From positions 18,375,260 through 18,439,259 of the forward strand of contig CM042087.1 of NCBI GenBank assembly GCA_023512835.1: a stretch of 64,000 nucleotides of DNA, given 5' to 3'. The stretch is from Taxillus chinensis (lineage: Eukaryota > Streptophyta > Magnoliopsida > Santalales > Loranthaceae). Within the stretch, counting starts at the first letter, position 1. Each line of letters starts with the position of its first letter. This document shows, one piece after another, positions 20,778-32,672 of the stretch. The notes beneath the pieces were generated by a model. It had not been told where the DNA came from and did not search any database. It saw nothing but the letters and a program-made list of their open reading frames with translations. The position numbers and the translations under genes are program-made.

Positions 20778-22626
20778 GTTTCACAGCATGTCTTGTGGTT
20801 CATCTCTAACTAATTACTTGTGCATGAACATACATACGACACTGTCAATTACCGTTTATATCTCATTGAAAATTAGTAATGGGTAAGTGTGATTCATGCA
20901 TATCTACTGCGAGAAAGTGAGAAATCACATGGATGAAACTTGCAACCTCTGAACCTAGTTCAAGTCTTTTGTGCAACTTGTCATGAACTCTCAAGTCTTG
21001 AGTGAAATGAGTGCAATTCCCCTTATGTTTAAATCAGAAAATATTCCCACTACTTGTTATTTTATTCTGAGTGAATATCACCTGTGTGGTATTGCATTCA
21101 TTAACTAGCAGGAACTGTTGTATCTCATGGTACTGTTGGCTTGCACGGAAAGGATCCTCAATGATTTAATGCTCAAAGGATGACTGAGACTGTAGTATTT
21201 GAGAATCATAAAAAGCCTCTTACTTTAGAAGAGCCACTATCCTTCACTATAAAAAGGCAAGGTGAAAAAGGCAAAGGCTAGACAATAGATTGACTGCCTA
21301 TCTTAGGGGGAGTCCTCACTATTCTCCCAATTTGTGTCTCTGTTAGAACAACAGCTGGAGTTAAAATTGTATGGTCATGTAATTCAAAAAGATACTGTGT
21401 TGAGGTCTGTCCTTGTAATAAGGCTCATGTATAAGCACTGCAAATTGATGCTCTACTGAAGAAAAGAGACAACTCACGCAGACAATCTGAATGACCAAAC
21501 TCCAAACTCTACCTGTAATGTGTTGTAAATTAGTCAAGGATAGAGTGTGTGTTCTGATTCTCAATAGGGCCATCTTGTCTCTCATGTCATCTATGCTGAA
21601 CTGAAAATCATTGCTGGATCAGGGTTGTGGTAAGATTCAGTTGACCATGAGCTTACCAAATAGTGTAATTCTAGTTCCTGAATCAAACTCACATGCTGAT
21701 CCGAGAGTGAGAGGGTGAGGCCTCCGCTGAGTGAGTTTTGCTAAATATGTGAGGAGACTCCGAATTCATGACTGGGTTGTTACAATTGATAAATCATGGT
21801 TTACTGGTTGCTATGTTAATATCGTGATCATTTTCACGCACAAGATGTAGTGTGACGAAGTACTTAATCATTTCTAAGGTAAATGGAGAGTTGAATGGTA
21901 GTAATGCAGTAGCCATACATGTAAACCAGGTATTATGGATGAAAGAAATCAAGTTCTAGATATGTCATTTCAATTCCACCAACAACACTGTTCATCGTGA
22001 ATAACATTATGTGAATTGTCATATGCTTCTCATGTGTGTTGTTGAGTGTTGAAAAAGTCCAGAGAAATCCACTGCTCGCTGAATTCGCAGTCGACCTCGA
22101 AGCAAATTGCATCGAAGAACTGCGAGATCGAAGACTGCTGCTTCGAAGCCTCAAGGGTCGTAGCCTTGAAGCGTCCTAATGCAGCTTCGTAGAGTCGTAG
22201 TCCAAAGGATCGAAGCGAGACGAAGTCTGTCACTTACTATTCAAGCATCGCAGACAGGTCAGCATGTCACTATGCACTTAAAATGAGAGTTGCACCGACT
22301 TAAGGGGTGACGTGGATTCATTGCTTGAATGTTCCATCGGGTGGATCCGAATGATCGAAAGACGGGTCAGAGAAAAGAACGCGGACCATGAAGATGAACC
22401 GACAGAGTGAGTGACTTTTACGATACACTTCTCAACTCAAATATAAGTCACTAATAGAGACGGAGCTCAAAGGTAAGTTCGTCATTTTCAAACTCGAACC
22501 CTAACCCTAAAACTCTCTCCTTCTCTCTCTTCGATTCTGTCTCTTTCTCTCTTTCTCTCTCCCCTGACCAACTTCGAACCTTACAATCTCTCTCTACGAG
22601 TGTCTCCTTCTCTCTCTACAAGCTCA
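20778..22626 (+). other. A2 spacer between pol and env-like ORF
   Basis: About 1.85 kb without a conserved ORF. It holds one purine tract (tcttagggggagtc, about 21301-21314), TCGAAG/TCGTAG-type words at 22085-22250, a TATA-like box at 22439-22447, a telomere-like cgaaccctaaccctaa at 22495-22510 and a CT-rich leader (22510-22620). It is the A2 counterpart of 1792-2039 plus 10333-11413. Confidence 0.75.
22439..22447 (+). promoter_or_regulatory. TATA-like box before A2 env-like ORF
   Basis: aaatataag, about 185 bp before ATG 22627. Same layout as in A1 and C. Confidence 0.45.
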
Positions 22627-25547
22627 ATGGCAGGACCAAGCTCATCGATGGCCGACGATCTACGCAACATCGTCCTGGGATTCATCATCGACTGCGAAGC
22701 CATAGGCGACGCCAAAGTCAGCTGGCTAGACGAGTTTAGAAACCGCCTCGATGAAACCGGCATTGCATCCGTTTGCTCAGGGGTGCAAGACTTACTGATA
22801 GAAGATGTCTCGGAATTGTACGAGACCATGACATTCGCTGGAGATGACCTGGTGGGAACTGTACACGGAGCGGAGGTTCGTATCTCTGCCGACACAATCC
22901 GAGATGCACTTCCACTCCCAAAAGGTACCTTTGATCCTCTTCCTAGTCTTTCCAGAGAGGAGTGTAAGTCTTTTCTTGGGTACTCCAATCCTGGAAAGCA
23001 AGGTCGGGGAGCCCCAATAAGTCGGTTTTTCGGTCGGCACCGGCAACTCTCATAGTTACCGGACAGTGCCTGCTGTGTAAGAAGACAGCTCATGACTCTG
23101 CAAGTCATGAGCAGATGAAGATCATGTGCAGTGTTCTACAGGGAAGACGAGTAGACTGGGGAACACAGATACACTCCATGATCAAAAGCGAGAAGGGACA
23201 CTTTGGACTTCTTCTCACCAGAGTCCTTAGGTTTCTGCGCCCTGACGTATTCTGCAACAGGCCCTCAGTGCCATTGCCGACCAAATACATATTTAAAAGT
23301 ATTTATGAGGATGGTCGGCTGGAGATCAAGTCGATGAGGAGGACTGAGTCAGGTGCAAGAAGTCGTGCAGGAGACACAGCCAACTCTGTACGAGCCCCAA
23401 CTCGCATACCACGACAGCCGGTTCGTGTCTCACAGACTTCTAGGGGCTCCTTTGCATCTGCCGCAACAGTACATATAACTGAAGTGGTAGAGAACATTGC
23501 CAGAACTCATCTCCCCACTCATTCTACATCTGAGGAGACCCCTACTGTCAAGCTACCCAAGGATACTGCAGAAGTAAGAGAACCTGCAGTTGGAGGGTAG
23601 ATGCCAGCACAGGAAACCCCAGAGGATAAGGGTACTACACCTGTACTGTTGAGCACACTTGGGGAGACTGAGCTAGAAGAGTTTTATATGGAATATGCCA
23701 AGGCTCATATGACCCCCGCTGATTTATGAAAGGCATGGATCGCTTTTGGTAAACAAATGGTAGATAGAGACCATCTGATTAATTGGTTAGTCGAGTAGGG
23801 TCTTATAATTAGAGACCCAGTGGAAGCCGTGTCAGTGGTTGCCCCATCTCCTATCATGGTGGACTCACCTGTCACATCTACTCCACATGATGCTGAGGTG
23901 GTAGGCATTGTGGTAGAAGAGGTAGCAGAAGATGAAGAAACTCCTGGTGCTGCAGCCAGTGACTCCGATACAGGAGCTGTCCCACAAGTCCGTGAGACTG
24001 TGGAAAGGACTGAGATGGCCACACCATCTGCACCTATTATTCATTAGGTGGCCACTCAAGTGAGTGAGGAGTTCGCAGCCAATATCCCAATGGCTATTCC
24101 AGTACCAGCTGCGTTTCACTCACGTTCTCTGACGGCCAAAGAAGTAGATCTTCTGGCAAGCAAGGTCATTGAGAAACTGATCTCCTCTGGAATCCTCAAG
24201 ACATCAGTATCTTAGGCCTTTGAAGAACGACTGGCTACCATGAAGTCAAGCATGGAAGAGGTATGAACTCAAGTTGAATCATCAGACCATACCCTTGACA
24301 AGGTGCAGCAAGAAATGGCATCACTCACAAGTGCAACCATAGATGGGTTTAGACATCTGGAGGAACACTATAAAGACATCAAAGGAGCTTACCAGAGACA
24401 ATACAAAGGACTCAATACCACTCTGGGAGCTATTCTGTTAGAATGTCATCGTCTTGCAAGTGGTGAAATATCTCTTACTGTCAAAAACACACTCCCACAG
24501 CCATCAGACCGACCTGCACCTGAACCAGTCAATACTCCACAGCCAGCCGACCCTTCTCCGAGTCACTCACCACCTCAACCTACTACCACTTACATGTGGG
24601 GGAGAAAGCACGCACACAGAACCACTGTCATCTCAGATTCTGATGATGATGATGTTCCCATTGCAACCCGCATGAAGAAGCAACCTTCTGCTCCCTGCCA
24701 ACCATCCTTTTCCACTCAGGCAGGCCCCTCCACTTCACATCCAAGTACGGCTGAGTACACCATGCCTGCCTCACCTACCAAACCAACCGCTACCACTACT
24801 GACCAACCTTTAGCCCCACCTCGCATTGTAACTACTGGAGGCACCTCAGCTGAACTAGCTGCATTCAACACTTATATTGCTGGGGATACCACTGCGAGGA
24901 CCTGCAGCTATGAAGCCTTCTTCACCGGACCTGATCTTTGTCGACTACTCCATGACGGTGAAGAAATGGATAACATTGAGATGACTCAGTTCATCTTCGC
25001 CCAGAAGTCCTTTCTCGAGAAGCAACCTCTCCACATTCGCAGAGATACCAGGGTGGAACTCTGTTTGCCGATCATGCAGGCTCAGCTGCTCGATGATGCA
25101 GCAATGATCGAGATTATACAGGGTCGCAAATATGAGAACTCCTTCCGTTCCTGAGATGAGGTAGACCATGTGCTCATTCCCTACTTGTCAACCTCCCCGC
25201 ACTGGTTTCTTCTCAACATTGACTTCAAGAACCAACGGATCACTATCTTCGACTCCAAACCTAGTACCTTACTTATCCATCGGTGTGAACAATTACGTGA
25301 ATTCAATCACACTCTTACCCGTGTTATGCGGGGATACTCGCATGGGTGTGGTGGTTATCATCTCTCCAAACCGATAGAAATTACGCGAGTCAAGCAAGGC
25401 ATTCCTACTCAGGATGATGCTCATAGATGCGGCTTCTATGTTTGCCATTACATCCGCATCCTAACCACCAACGGGTTCCCAGCTCTCATGCCTAAATTTG
25501 ATCGTGTGAGCAGTCGAGCGGCCTCGTTACACTTGACTCCTGCTTAA
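22627..25547 (+). pseudogene. Copia A2 env-like ORF ending in a Ulp1/C48-like domain
   Basis: ATG 22627 (MAGPSSSM) is chosen because A1 starts identically after a conserved CT-rich leader. N-terminal part (to about 23300): env-like / plant-transposon-type domain as in A1. Middle: Pro/Thr/Ser-rich, with a coiled-coil-like stretch at 24300-24470. C-terminal part (24900-25547): a cysteine-protease-like domain, listed separately. About 970 codons. One frameshift lies at 22990-23060. From there the frame is constant to the TAA at 25545, broken by seven stops: TAG at 23598, 23796, 24045, 24213 and TGA at 23727, 24264, 25152. No signal peptide or convincing membrane segment, so a true envelope role is unsupported. 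Confidence 0.72.
24900..25547 (+). other. Ulp1/SENP-like (peptidase C48) domain in A2 ORF
   Basis: Features in order: LCRLLHDGEEMDNIEM (resembling the 'W-L-x-D-x-x-I' substrate-side motif), then VDHVLIPY, PHWFLLNID with the candidate catalytic His at 25200-25202, ITIFDSKPS with Asp at 25251-25253, and GIPTQDDAHRCGFYVCHY with Gln at 25410-25412 and Cys at 25428-25430. Order and spacing (His, ~50 bp to Asp, ~160 bp to Gln, 18 bp to Cys) match Ulp1/SENP proteases, which cut SUMO from proteins. The usual D-C-G reads R-C-G. One stop (25152) lies inside the domain. Family assignment is from pattern recognition; substrate and activity are unknown. Confidence 0.68.
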
Positions 25548-26009
25548 CTCCTGCGCGAGCAAGCTGCTGTTTTTCTGTTTACACAGAGTGTACTGTACTC
25601 TGAATTTAACCCGTAACTGTCTTGTACTCTAATTCCTTGTACACTGCTTTTCTTGCTTTTCACTTTTATGTGTACTTCTTACTGTCAGTTACTTTTTATG
25701 TATATCTTTGCTCTGTTGCTTACTATTCTGTGCTTTCTTATCTTGCTCCCATGAGGTTTGTGTTCTGGTGCTTGTTCCTCACCCCAGAAAGGGGGAGTGT
25801 TTCTCAAGGGGAGCAAGCTCGTAGGGGGAGCTATCTTTGACAGGAGCCAGAGAGACTAACGCCTACGGGGGAGAGGAGTGGGTATTTTTGAACTTTTGAA
25901 CTCCTCCAAATTCCTTACATGCAAAGATTACTTCTGCGTAATCTAAAATTGCCCATCAAACTCGTAGTCCCAGACTTCATGTATTTACCCATTGTCAGCT
26001 TACATTAAA
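25548..26009 (+). other. A2 region between env-like ORF and PPT
   Basis: T-rich at 25560-25770, then purine tracts: agaaagggggag (about 25787), tcgtagggggag (about 25819) and acgggggagagg (about 25867). No conserved ORF. The hydrophobic reading frame at 25622-25840 follows from T-rich sequence. Confidence 0.6.
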
Positions 26010-26020
26010 TAGGGGGAGAT
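26010..26020 (+). other. Polypurine tract of A2
   Basis: tagggggagat directly precedes the LTR start TGTTGGGAATG at 26021, where plus-strand DNA synthesis is primed. Confidence 0.88.
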
Positions 26021-27969
26021 TGTTGGGAATGTAGGATTTGATGAAGATGCCAAAATATAATCTAAATCTGGAGACTCAAAGAACCGAAGGTAGAAGGGTC
26101 GAAGAGTCGAAGTTCATAGAAGTGAAACTGTCATAGGACGTATTGGCAAGAGACTCGTAGACTCGTAGATCCAGGGTCGAAGGTCGTAGAGTCATAGTAT
26201 GGAAAAGTGAGTGTTACTGTAAGCATCAATAAGTTCTGAGACTCGTAGAGTTGAAGAAATTTTTAGGAACAGTAACCAAAGCTAAATAACTCGTAGACTA
26301 GTAGACCCGTAGCCTCGAAGACTCGTAGAGTCATAAGGTCGAAACCTTCGAACACTATTAAGAAAATAGGACTCGTAGACTCGTAGATCGAAAGTCGCAG
26401 AGTCGAAGCCTTTGAACAGTGTAAAGAAAACCGGACTCGTAGACTTATAGATTGAAAGTCGTAGAGTCGAAGCCGTCAAACATGGTTAAAAAAACTGGAC
26501 TCGTAGACTCGTAGGTTGAAGGTTGAAGAGTCGATGCTATAAAGACTGGCAAACAAATGAAACTGTAACTCAAGGGTCGTAGAGTCGTAGACTCGTAGAC
26601 TCAAGGGACATAGTCACTATAGAGAAATTGCCACACTTCCAGACTCGGAGATCGATGGTGGAGAGTTGTAGCTAAAGGGTCGTAGTTGTACAGTAACTCA
26701 GTTTATGAGCCTCTGTGAAAGATTAAGGAAGAAAAGCGAAGTTGAAGACTTGTAGAGTCGAAGATTTTCAGACCACTTAGTCAAATATAGTAAACTGAGA
26801 GAGCCGAAGATCGTAGACCCGTAGAACCAGAGTCATAGACTCGTAGCTACAATAACAGGTAGATTAGCTGAAGTCGAAGAAGTCACTCTAAGCGTTATTC
26901 GAAGAGTCGCAGACTCGTAGAGTCGTAGACAAGCAAAGTTGTAGACTTTAGTTAACAGAGTGACATAAAAGGCTAATCTAACGTGACCTCTAGCCTCGAA
27001 GACTCGAAGATGTGAGTCGTAAACTCACCGAAACACCATAAAGCCTGAAGCAAAACTTCGCAACTTTCTACAGGTGCTAACTGAAATCTTCGAGTCACCG
27101 AACCTATGAGGCATCTACCTCCGAGGCAAACTTACAACCCTAAACACAACCACTTAGCGATATTGTCAGCTAGGGTTTGTACAGCAAGTCTGCGCTGTCC
27201 CGAGCAGTTGAGCGCATTGATGACACATTAATTGCTACCAACTACCATCCATGGATGAACGGCCAAGATTGACTGCATGCCAAATACGCAGTATGGGCAT
27301 CTGATCTGCAAATCAAAGCATATCAACCCATCCCCTGACACTCCGCATTTTCAGTGGCGGGAAGTCAATATGTCGTGATGGACATCTTGGCGCATGAGCA
27401 CTTTAATCTTAAAAATATATCTCTCACGCACGTAACGACAAAATCAAGAGTTTAACCTCTCTCTAAAAAGAAGGAAACACACAGAACACAAGATATTGGT
27501 TCTGACGGACTTAGAGAAAACAAAAAGACTAAGCAGAACTAACAGTTAGACTTCCAACACTAGAGAGAGAGACTAAGAGAGAAAAATTGAAGTAGTGCTG
27601 TGCGCCATGTGAGTCAAGAAGAAGAGCAATCTATTTAAGCATTCACGAATCTCTTGTTCATCAAAGATCTAGCCCTTTCATTAAATCTTGATCTCAGTGT
27701 TGTTAGTTTTCCACACTTCGATCTATCATAAACCATCTCTTTCACAACTGAGATCTATTGAGAAAAGAGCATTTACTCTTATCTCAGTTTTGTCTGATAG
27801 TTCATTATCACTCACCTTATCCTTACAATACTTCTGTCATCTTCTCCATAAATACTTCCATCATAGTCATCTGTAGCAGGAATCCAAAAACCGACTAATA
27901 GTCTAGCTTCCGCGGATGAAGAAAGTCTATTCACCCCCCCCCCCCTCTAGACTCACTTTGGGACCTATA
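26021..27969 (+). mobile_element. 3' LTR of A2 (1949 bp)
   Basis: Starts TGTTGGGAATG after the PPT and ends gggacctata at 27969. The final CA reads TA, against CTACA in the left LTR. The first ~1 kb is packed with TCGTAG/TCGAAG words. The last ~850 bp match 14085-14923, including the TATA-like box (27411) and the C run before ctctagactcac. No right-hand target duplication can be checked, because G-family LTR sequence follows at once. Confidence 0.88.
26080..27020 (+). repeat. TCGTAG/TCGAAG word array in A LTR
   Basis: Dense irregular array of six-base words tcgtag, tcgaag and actcgtag, many in doublets such as actcgtagactcgtag. The spacing is not constant, so it is simple-sequence-like rather than a clean tandem repeat. 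The same words fill the F LTR at 39660-41130. Confidence 0.75.
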
Positions 27970-28279
27970 AACACCAAGGTGGAAGACCTGTTTATGGCTT
28001 GCTTATTGTTATTTGAGTTTTGTTGTTTTTGTGTGAGCTTTGTAACCCAGTGGGGAGATATTGTAAAAGGGTTTTGACTGTAATAAAGACATGTTGTTTG
28101 GCTTGTGTACCTTTATTCTGGTTTGTGCTTAATAAAAATAATTGATTCTGTCTAAGAATATGAGTTGTGGATGTTTGAGATGTCATGTATGGAACTTGTA
28201 TCCCAACCCCCTTAACCACTGCATTGGTAAAGGGGAGTCACGAACCAGTTTCCTCGGGTTGGAAATCCGGGGCGTGACA
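27970..28279 (+). mobile_element. G-family LTR 3' fragment
   Basis: Matches 531-808 (accaaggtggaagacc, ggaaat.cgggg.gtgaca) and ends TGACA at 28279. It is joined on the left to the A2 LTR end and on the right directly to copia C gag, so a G element or solo LTR interrupted C, and a deletion removed the LTR's 5' part together with C's 5' end. Confidence 0.7.
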
Positions 28280-29645
28280 GAGTCCGAGAATTCTGACTCT
28301 GACGAGGAGGAGGAAATAGCTCTCCTTGTTAAATCCTTTGAGTGATTCCTACGGAAAAGCAGAAAAGGATTCAGGAGCCGCTCCTCATTCAGTTCCCAGG
28401 AATGCTACAACTATGGGAAAACTGGTCACTAGGCCAAGGACTACAAATCCATATCTAAAGTGGCCGAGAAAAGTGACAAGGTAACTCCTCGCCGCTCTAC
28501 CTCAGATAACAGCAAGAACAAGAGGAAGGCGTTCGTTACAAAATACGTCAGTGGCTCAGAAGAAGAGGAGGAATCCTCGGATGATGAGCCAACTTCCAAG
28601 CCGAATGTCTGCCTCATGGCAAATGCTGAGGTACCTTCGATCTCTGAGCTCATGATTAAATTAGAATCTCTTATTATTGAACGTGATCTTGAAAAGAATG
28701 AGAGACTAATAATTACACAAATGTACAAAGATATGGAAAGTCAGAATAAACGTCTTGAGATTAAAGAGGCTTGGTACCATGATCTAAGAGCTGAAAATAA
28801 CTTGTTAAATACCAACCTTACTGGCCTAAAAGTTATTGTGAAGCGACTCGAAAATGAACTGGAACAGGAAAAGGAAATAAATCGTAAGTGGCTAAAATCC
28901 GGAGAAATAGCCTCTACCTTTAGGACTGACCCTGACAACATCCGAGTCAAACCTGGCCTAGGTTCCGAACCATCGACCTCCACACAAACTACTGAGTGTC
29001 CTCCGGATTTCATTCCGAAACTAACCAACCTTTATCCTGTTAGTACATCTAAACCGTTAGATGGTTTCATTTCAGGTGGCACCATAGTCTATGATCAGGA
29101 CCGAGGTCATTCTTGCACTTTCCGGAGCAGTAACACCCGTAACTAATGATGAAGGGAAGGTTGCTGTAGTTCAAGCCAAAATTGTAACACCCAAAAAGAA
29201 AGGAAAGGCAAAGGCTGACGCATCTAGGGCCAAGAGCGCGTCACCCATATGCAATGGACTAGGCCATTGGGAATAGAGTAGAAAGTCTGTAAAATCTAAG
29301 AGACCTGTATCCCCTGTTTGTACTCCGCATTATAGTGTTTGTTCCATCTGTAGGGAAATAGGTCATTATCACTATGAATGTTGGAGGTTATCTGATAACT
29401 GGCTTTGTAATCAAGTTCGTACCAATAAAGATTAGTTCAACAAAAAGGGTTCTTCGAGCAAAACAAAATCTAAATCTCAAAGGAGTGTATCTCCCAAGAA
29501 AACCCAAGTAAAAGAAGCAGCTGAAACTAACAAATTAAAGTCAACCTAGAAAGCTAAAAATCCTAGCAAAGTTAAATCCGGAACTGTTGACACTACTCCT
29601 GTTCTTTCTAACCGCCCAAAACAAGTTTGGGCACCAAAAGTGTAA
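28280..29645 (+). pseudogene. Copia C gag (C-terminal two thirds)
   Basis: Begins with the acidic segment SENSDSDEEEEIALLVKSFE, then the first knuckle region (about 28408-28452), which reads CYNYGKTGH-stop-AKDY: two knuckle cysteines are Tyr and a Trp is a stop. Then SGSEEEEESSDDE, a coiled-coil part (28640-28900), a frameshift at about 29100, and an intact second knuckle CSICREIGHYHYEC near 29341-29382. The end is VWAPKV-TAA at 29643-29645, as in B. Other stops: TGA 28343, TAG 29274, about 29431 and about 29545. The UBN2 capsid part is missing. Confidence 0.82.
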
Positions 29646-32600
29646 ACTGTTGTCTTTCAGGAGTATCTCTGGATGCATTACCGGATCACTTGAAGTTAAA
29701 GATCAATCAAAGCAAGTGGGTCCTCGATAGTGGATGCTCTGGACATATGACGGGTGATTAGACTCTGCTTATTGAAGTTAATGACAAACGAGGTCCATCT
29801 GTTTTATACGGTGACAATAGCAAAGGTAAGACTGTCGGGTATGACACTTTAACCAACGGCTGTGTATCAATCACTAGAGTTGCACTAGTTGAAGGTTTGA
29901 AGCATAATTTGCTAAGTGTTAGTAATTTATGTGACAAAGGATTTACTGTTTCGTTTATGTCCAACACCTGTACAGTAAGGGAAAACTTATCCGGAGTTGT
30001 TAAGCTATCCGGATCAAGAGATGGGGACATATACTCTGTGGCATAAGAAATAATTCTTTTAACCCTATATGCTTCCTCACTACAGCATCAGATGAAGATA
30101 GTTGGCTATGGCACAAGCGATGCGCACATTTAAACTTTAAGACCTTGTCTAAGTTAGCATCGCTTGATCTTGTCACTGGTCTACCTAAACACAAATACTC
30201 CAGAGACACTCTCTGTCGAGAATGCCAACTTGGCAAATAGACCAAACATAGCTTTAAGAGCAAATCAGTTAATTCAATAACTGCTCCTCTACAACTTCTT
30301 CATATGGACCTCTGTGGTCCCATTTCTGTTCCTTCACTAGCTGGTGCGAGATATACCCTTGTGGTTATCGATGATTTTACTAGGTACACATGGGTGATGT
30401 TCCTGAAATCTAAGGATCAAACTTTTGAGCATCTTGTAGATCTGTTCAACTGGATAAGCAACTTACAAGGACTGAGCATAAAGTGCATCAAGAGTGATCA
30501 TGGTACAGAATTTGATTTTATAGATATGAGATCATATTATTCTGAACATGGCATTCAGCACGTCTTCTCTGCGCCCAGAACTCCACAGCAAAATGGGGTA
30601 GCTGAGCGCAAGAATCGCACTTTAGTTGAGGCTGGAAAAGCTTCCTCTCATTCTATGGGCTGAAGCTGTGTCCACTGCCTTCTATGTTCAGAACAGAACT
30701 CTAATAAATAAACTTACCATGAAAACACCCTATGAGATGTGGAGAGGACGAAAGCCCTCAATTTCACATTTCAGAGCCTTTGGGTGTACTTGCTATATAT
30801 TGAACAACGGCAAAAAAACCCGAAATAAATTTGAACTAAAATCTAATGATGGGATTTTTGTCGGGTACTCATTACATAGCAAGGCTTATCGAGTCTTCAA
30901 TAGAAAACTTTTTAAAGTTGAAGAATCTATCCATGTGACCTTTGATGAAACTAATCTAGATTGGTCAAAAGTTGCTTCTTCAAGTTCTAATGTACAGGTT
31001 CAGAACAATAACATCGACTATTCAAAGTTTATGAACTCGAAACCACCCCTCAGAACAAGTGATTGGTGATCCTACTGCTGGTGTAAGAACAAGAGTAGCC
31101 ACCTCCAACATCTGTCTTTACTCATGTTTTCTATCCCAAATAGAACCAAAGGTGGTAGAAGACGCTCTTCAAGATTCGAACTGGATAGAAGCCATGCAAG
31201 AAGAGCTGAATCAATTTAAGAGAAATGATGTGTGGACACTAGTACCAAGGCCTAAGTCTCAATAAGTCATTGGTGTTAAATGGGTGTTTCAGAACAAACT
31301 TGATACGGATGGAATAGTAATCCGGAACAAAGCCAGACTGATAGTCAAAGGATATCGTCAAGAAGAAGGAATAGACTATGACGAGACCTTTGCTCCGGTA
31401 GCAAGACTTGAGGCAATCAGAATGTTTTTGGCATATGCTTCTTAAGAAAACTTTGTAGTTTATCAAATGGACGCCAAAAGCGTATTTCTAAATGGAGATC
31501 TTCAAGAGGAGGTGTACGTTGAACAACCTTCCGGTTTCATAGAACCCAAGGCTGGACATCTAGTCTACAAGCTATGGGAAGCCTTGTATGGGTTGAAGCA
31601 AGCTCCAAGAGCCTGGTACGACACACTGTCAGAATTCTTGCTTGCTCACAACTTTCAAAAAGGGAAGATAGACACCACTTTATTTCTACGAAAAGAGAAA
31701 GGACATACTCTGATCGTACAGATATATGTGGATGATATCATTTTCGGATCAGCAAATCCGAAGCTTTGTGAAGAGTTTGCAAAGTTGATGACTGGCAAGT
31801 TTGAGATGAGTATGATGGGAGAACTGTCCTACTTCCTTGGAATAGAAGTTAAACAATTGAAGGAAGGGATCTTCATTAACCAAGCTAAGTATACACGTGA
31901 TCTTATTAAGAAGTTTGGTATGGAAGGTTCATCTCCCGTCAAGACTCCAATGCCAGTCAGTGCCAAGTTAGATCCTGATATGGACGGCAAATCAGTAAAT
32001 GTGACTGAATACAGAGGGATGATAGGATCCTTGTTGTATTTTACAGCAAGTCGCCCGGACATTATGTTTGCAACTTGCATCTGTGCACGATATCAGGCGA
32101 ATCCCAAGGAGTCACATATGCTTCATGTTAAATGGATATTAAGGTATCTCAAAGGAACGGTGAATCTGGGACTCTAGTACCCAAAGGAGTCCAACTTCAC
32201 CTTATCCGGATACTCTAATGCTGATTTTGCTGGGTGTCGCATTGACAGGAAAAGCACAAGTGGTATGTGTCAGTTTCTTGGAAATAGATTAATTTCATGG
32301 TTCAGTAAGAAGCAGAATTCCGTATCAACCTCTACTGCTGAGGCGGAATATATAGCTGCTGGAAGTTGCTGCGCACAGTTACTTTCGATGCAAAGTCAAC
32401 TTACTGATTACGGTTTTTACATGACATCTATTCCACTCTACTGTGACAACACCATTGCAATTGCTATAAGCAACAATTCTGTTATGCACCCAAAGACCAA
32501 GCACATTGAGGTAAGGTATCACTTCATTCGCGACCATATTCTCAAAAAGCACATATCACTGGAACATGTTGCTACTGAAGATCAACTGGCCGACATACTT

Positions 32601-32672
32601 ACAAAGCCTCTGCCTGATGCAAGATTCTTTGAACTACTCTTCTGATTAGGTATGATAGACTTCTCTGCATAG
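29646..32672 (+). pseudogene. Copia C pol
   Basis: Protease site LDSGCSGHMTGD is intact (about 29726), followed by TAG where B has CAG (Gln). Integrase: HMDLCGP, KSDHGTEF and NGVAERKN are all present (30304-30630). [45 protein letters not shown] (about 31724). RNase H: LYCDNTIAIAISNNSVMHP, DILTKPL, ending TAG at 32672. Breaks: one base lost between the gag stop and protease relative to B, frameshifts at about 30045 and 30636, and a deletion of the Ser/Pro linker near 31035. Stops lie at 30238, 31263, 31443, 32175 and 32643. From 31059 on, a single frame holds the whole RT-RNase H. Confidence 0.88.

Larger units (their letters stand above)
14085..27969 (+). mobile_element. Copia element A2 (SIRE/Maximus-like) with env-like ORF
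   Basis: Order: truncated 5' LTR (14085-14923), iMet PBS (14926), gag (14975-17566), pol (17567-20777), spacer (20778-22626), env-like ORF with a Ulp1-like end (22627-25547), UTR, PPT (26010-26020), complete 3' LTR (26021-27969). About 13.9 kb as preserved. The left LTR is shared with A1, whose 3' half lies immediately upstream, so A1 and A2 form a tandem pair around one LTR. Multiple stops and frameshifts make it non-autonomous. Confidence 0.85.

Noticed and set aside
22581..23108. 175-codon minus-strand ORF
   Set aside because: Shadow of the env-like ORF on the plus strand; A1 does not keep it open.
25622..25840. Hydrophobic 72-codon ORF that could be an envelope membrane segment
   Set aside because: In a different frame from the env-like ORF, in T-rich DNA that yields Phe/Leu/Tyr by composition; not conserved elsewhere in the window.
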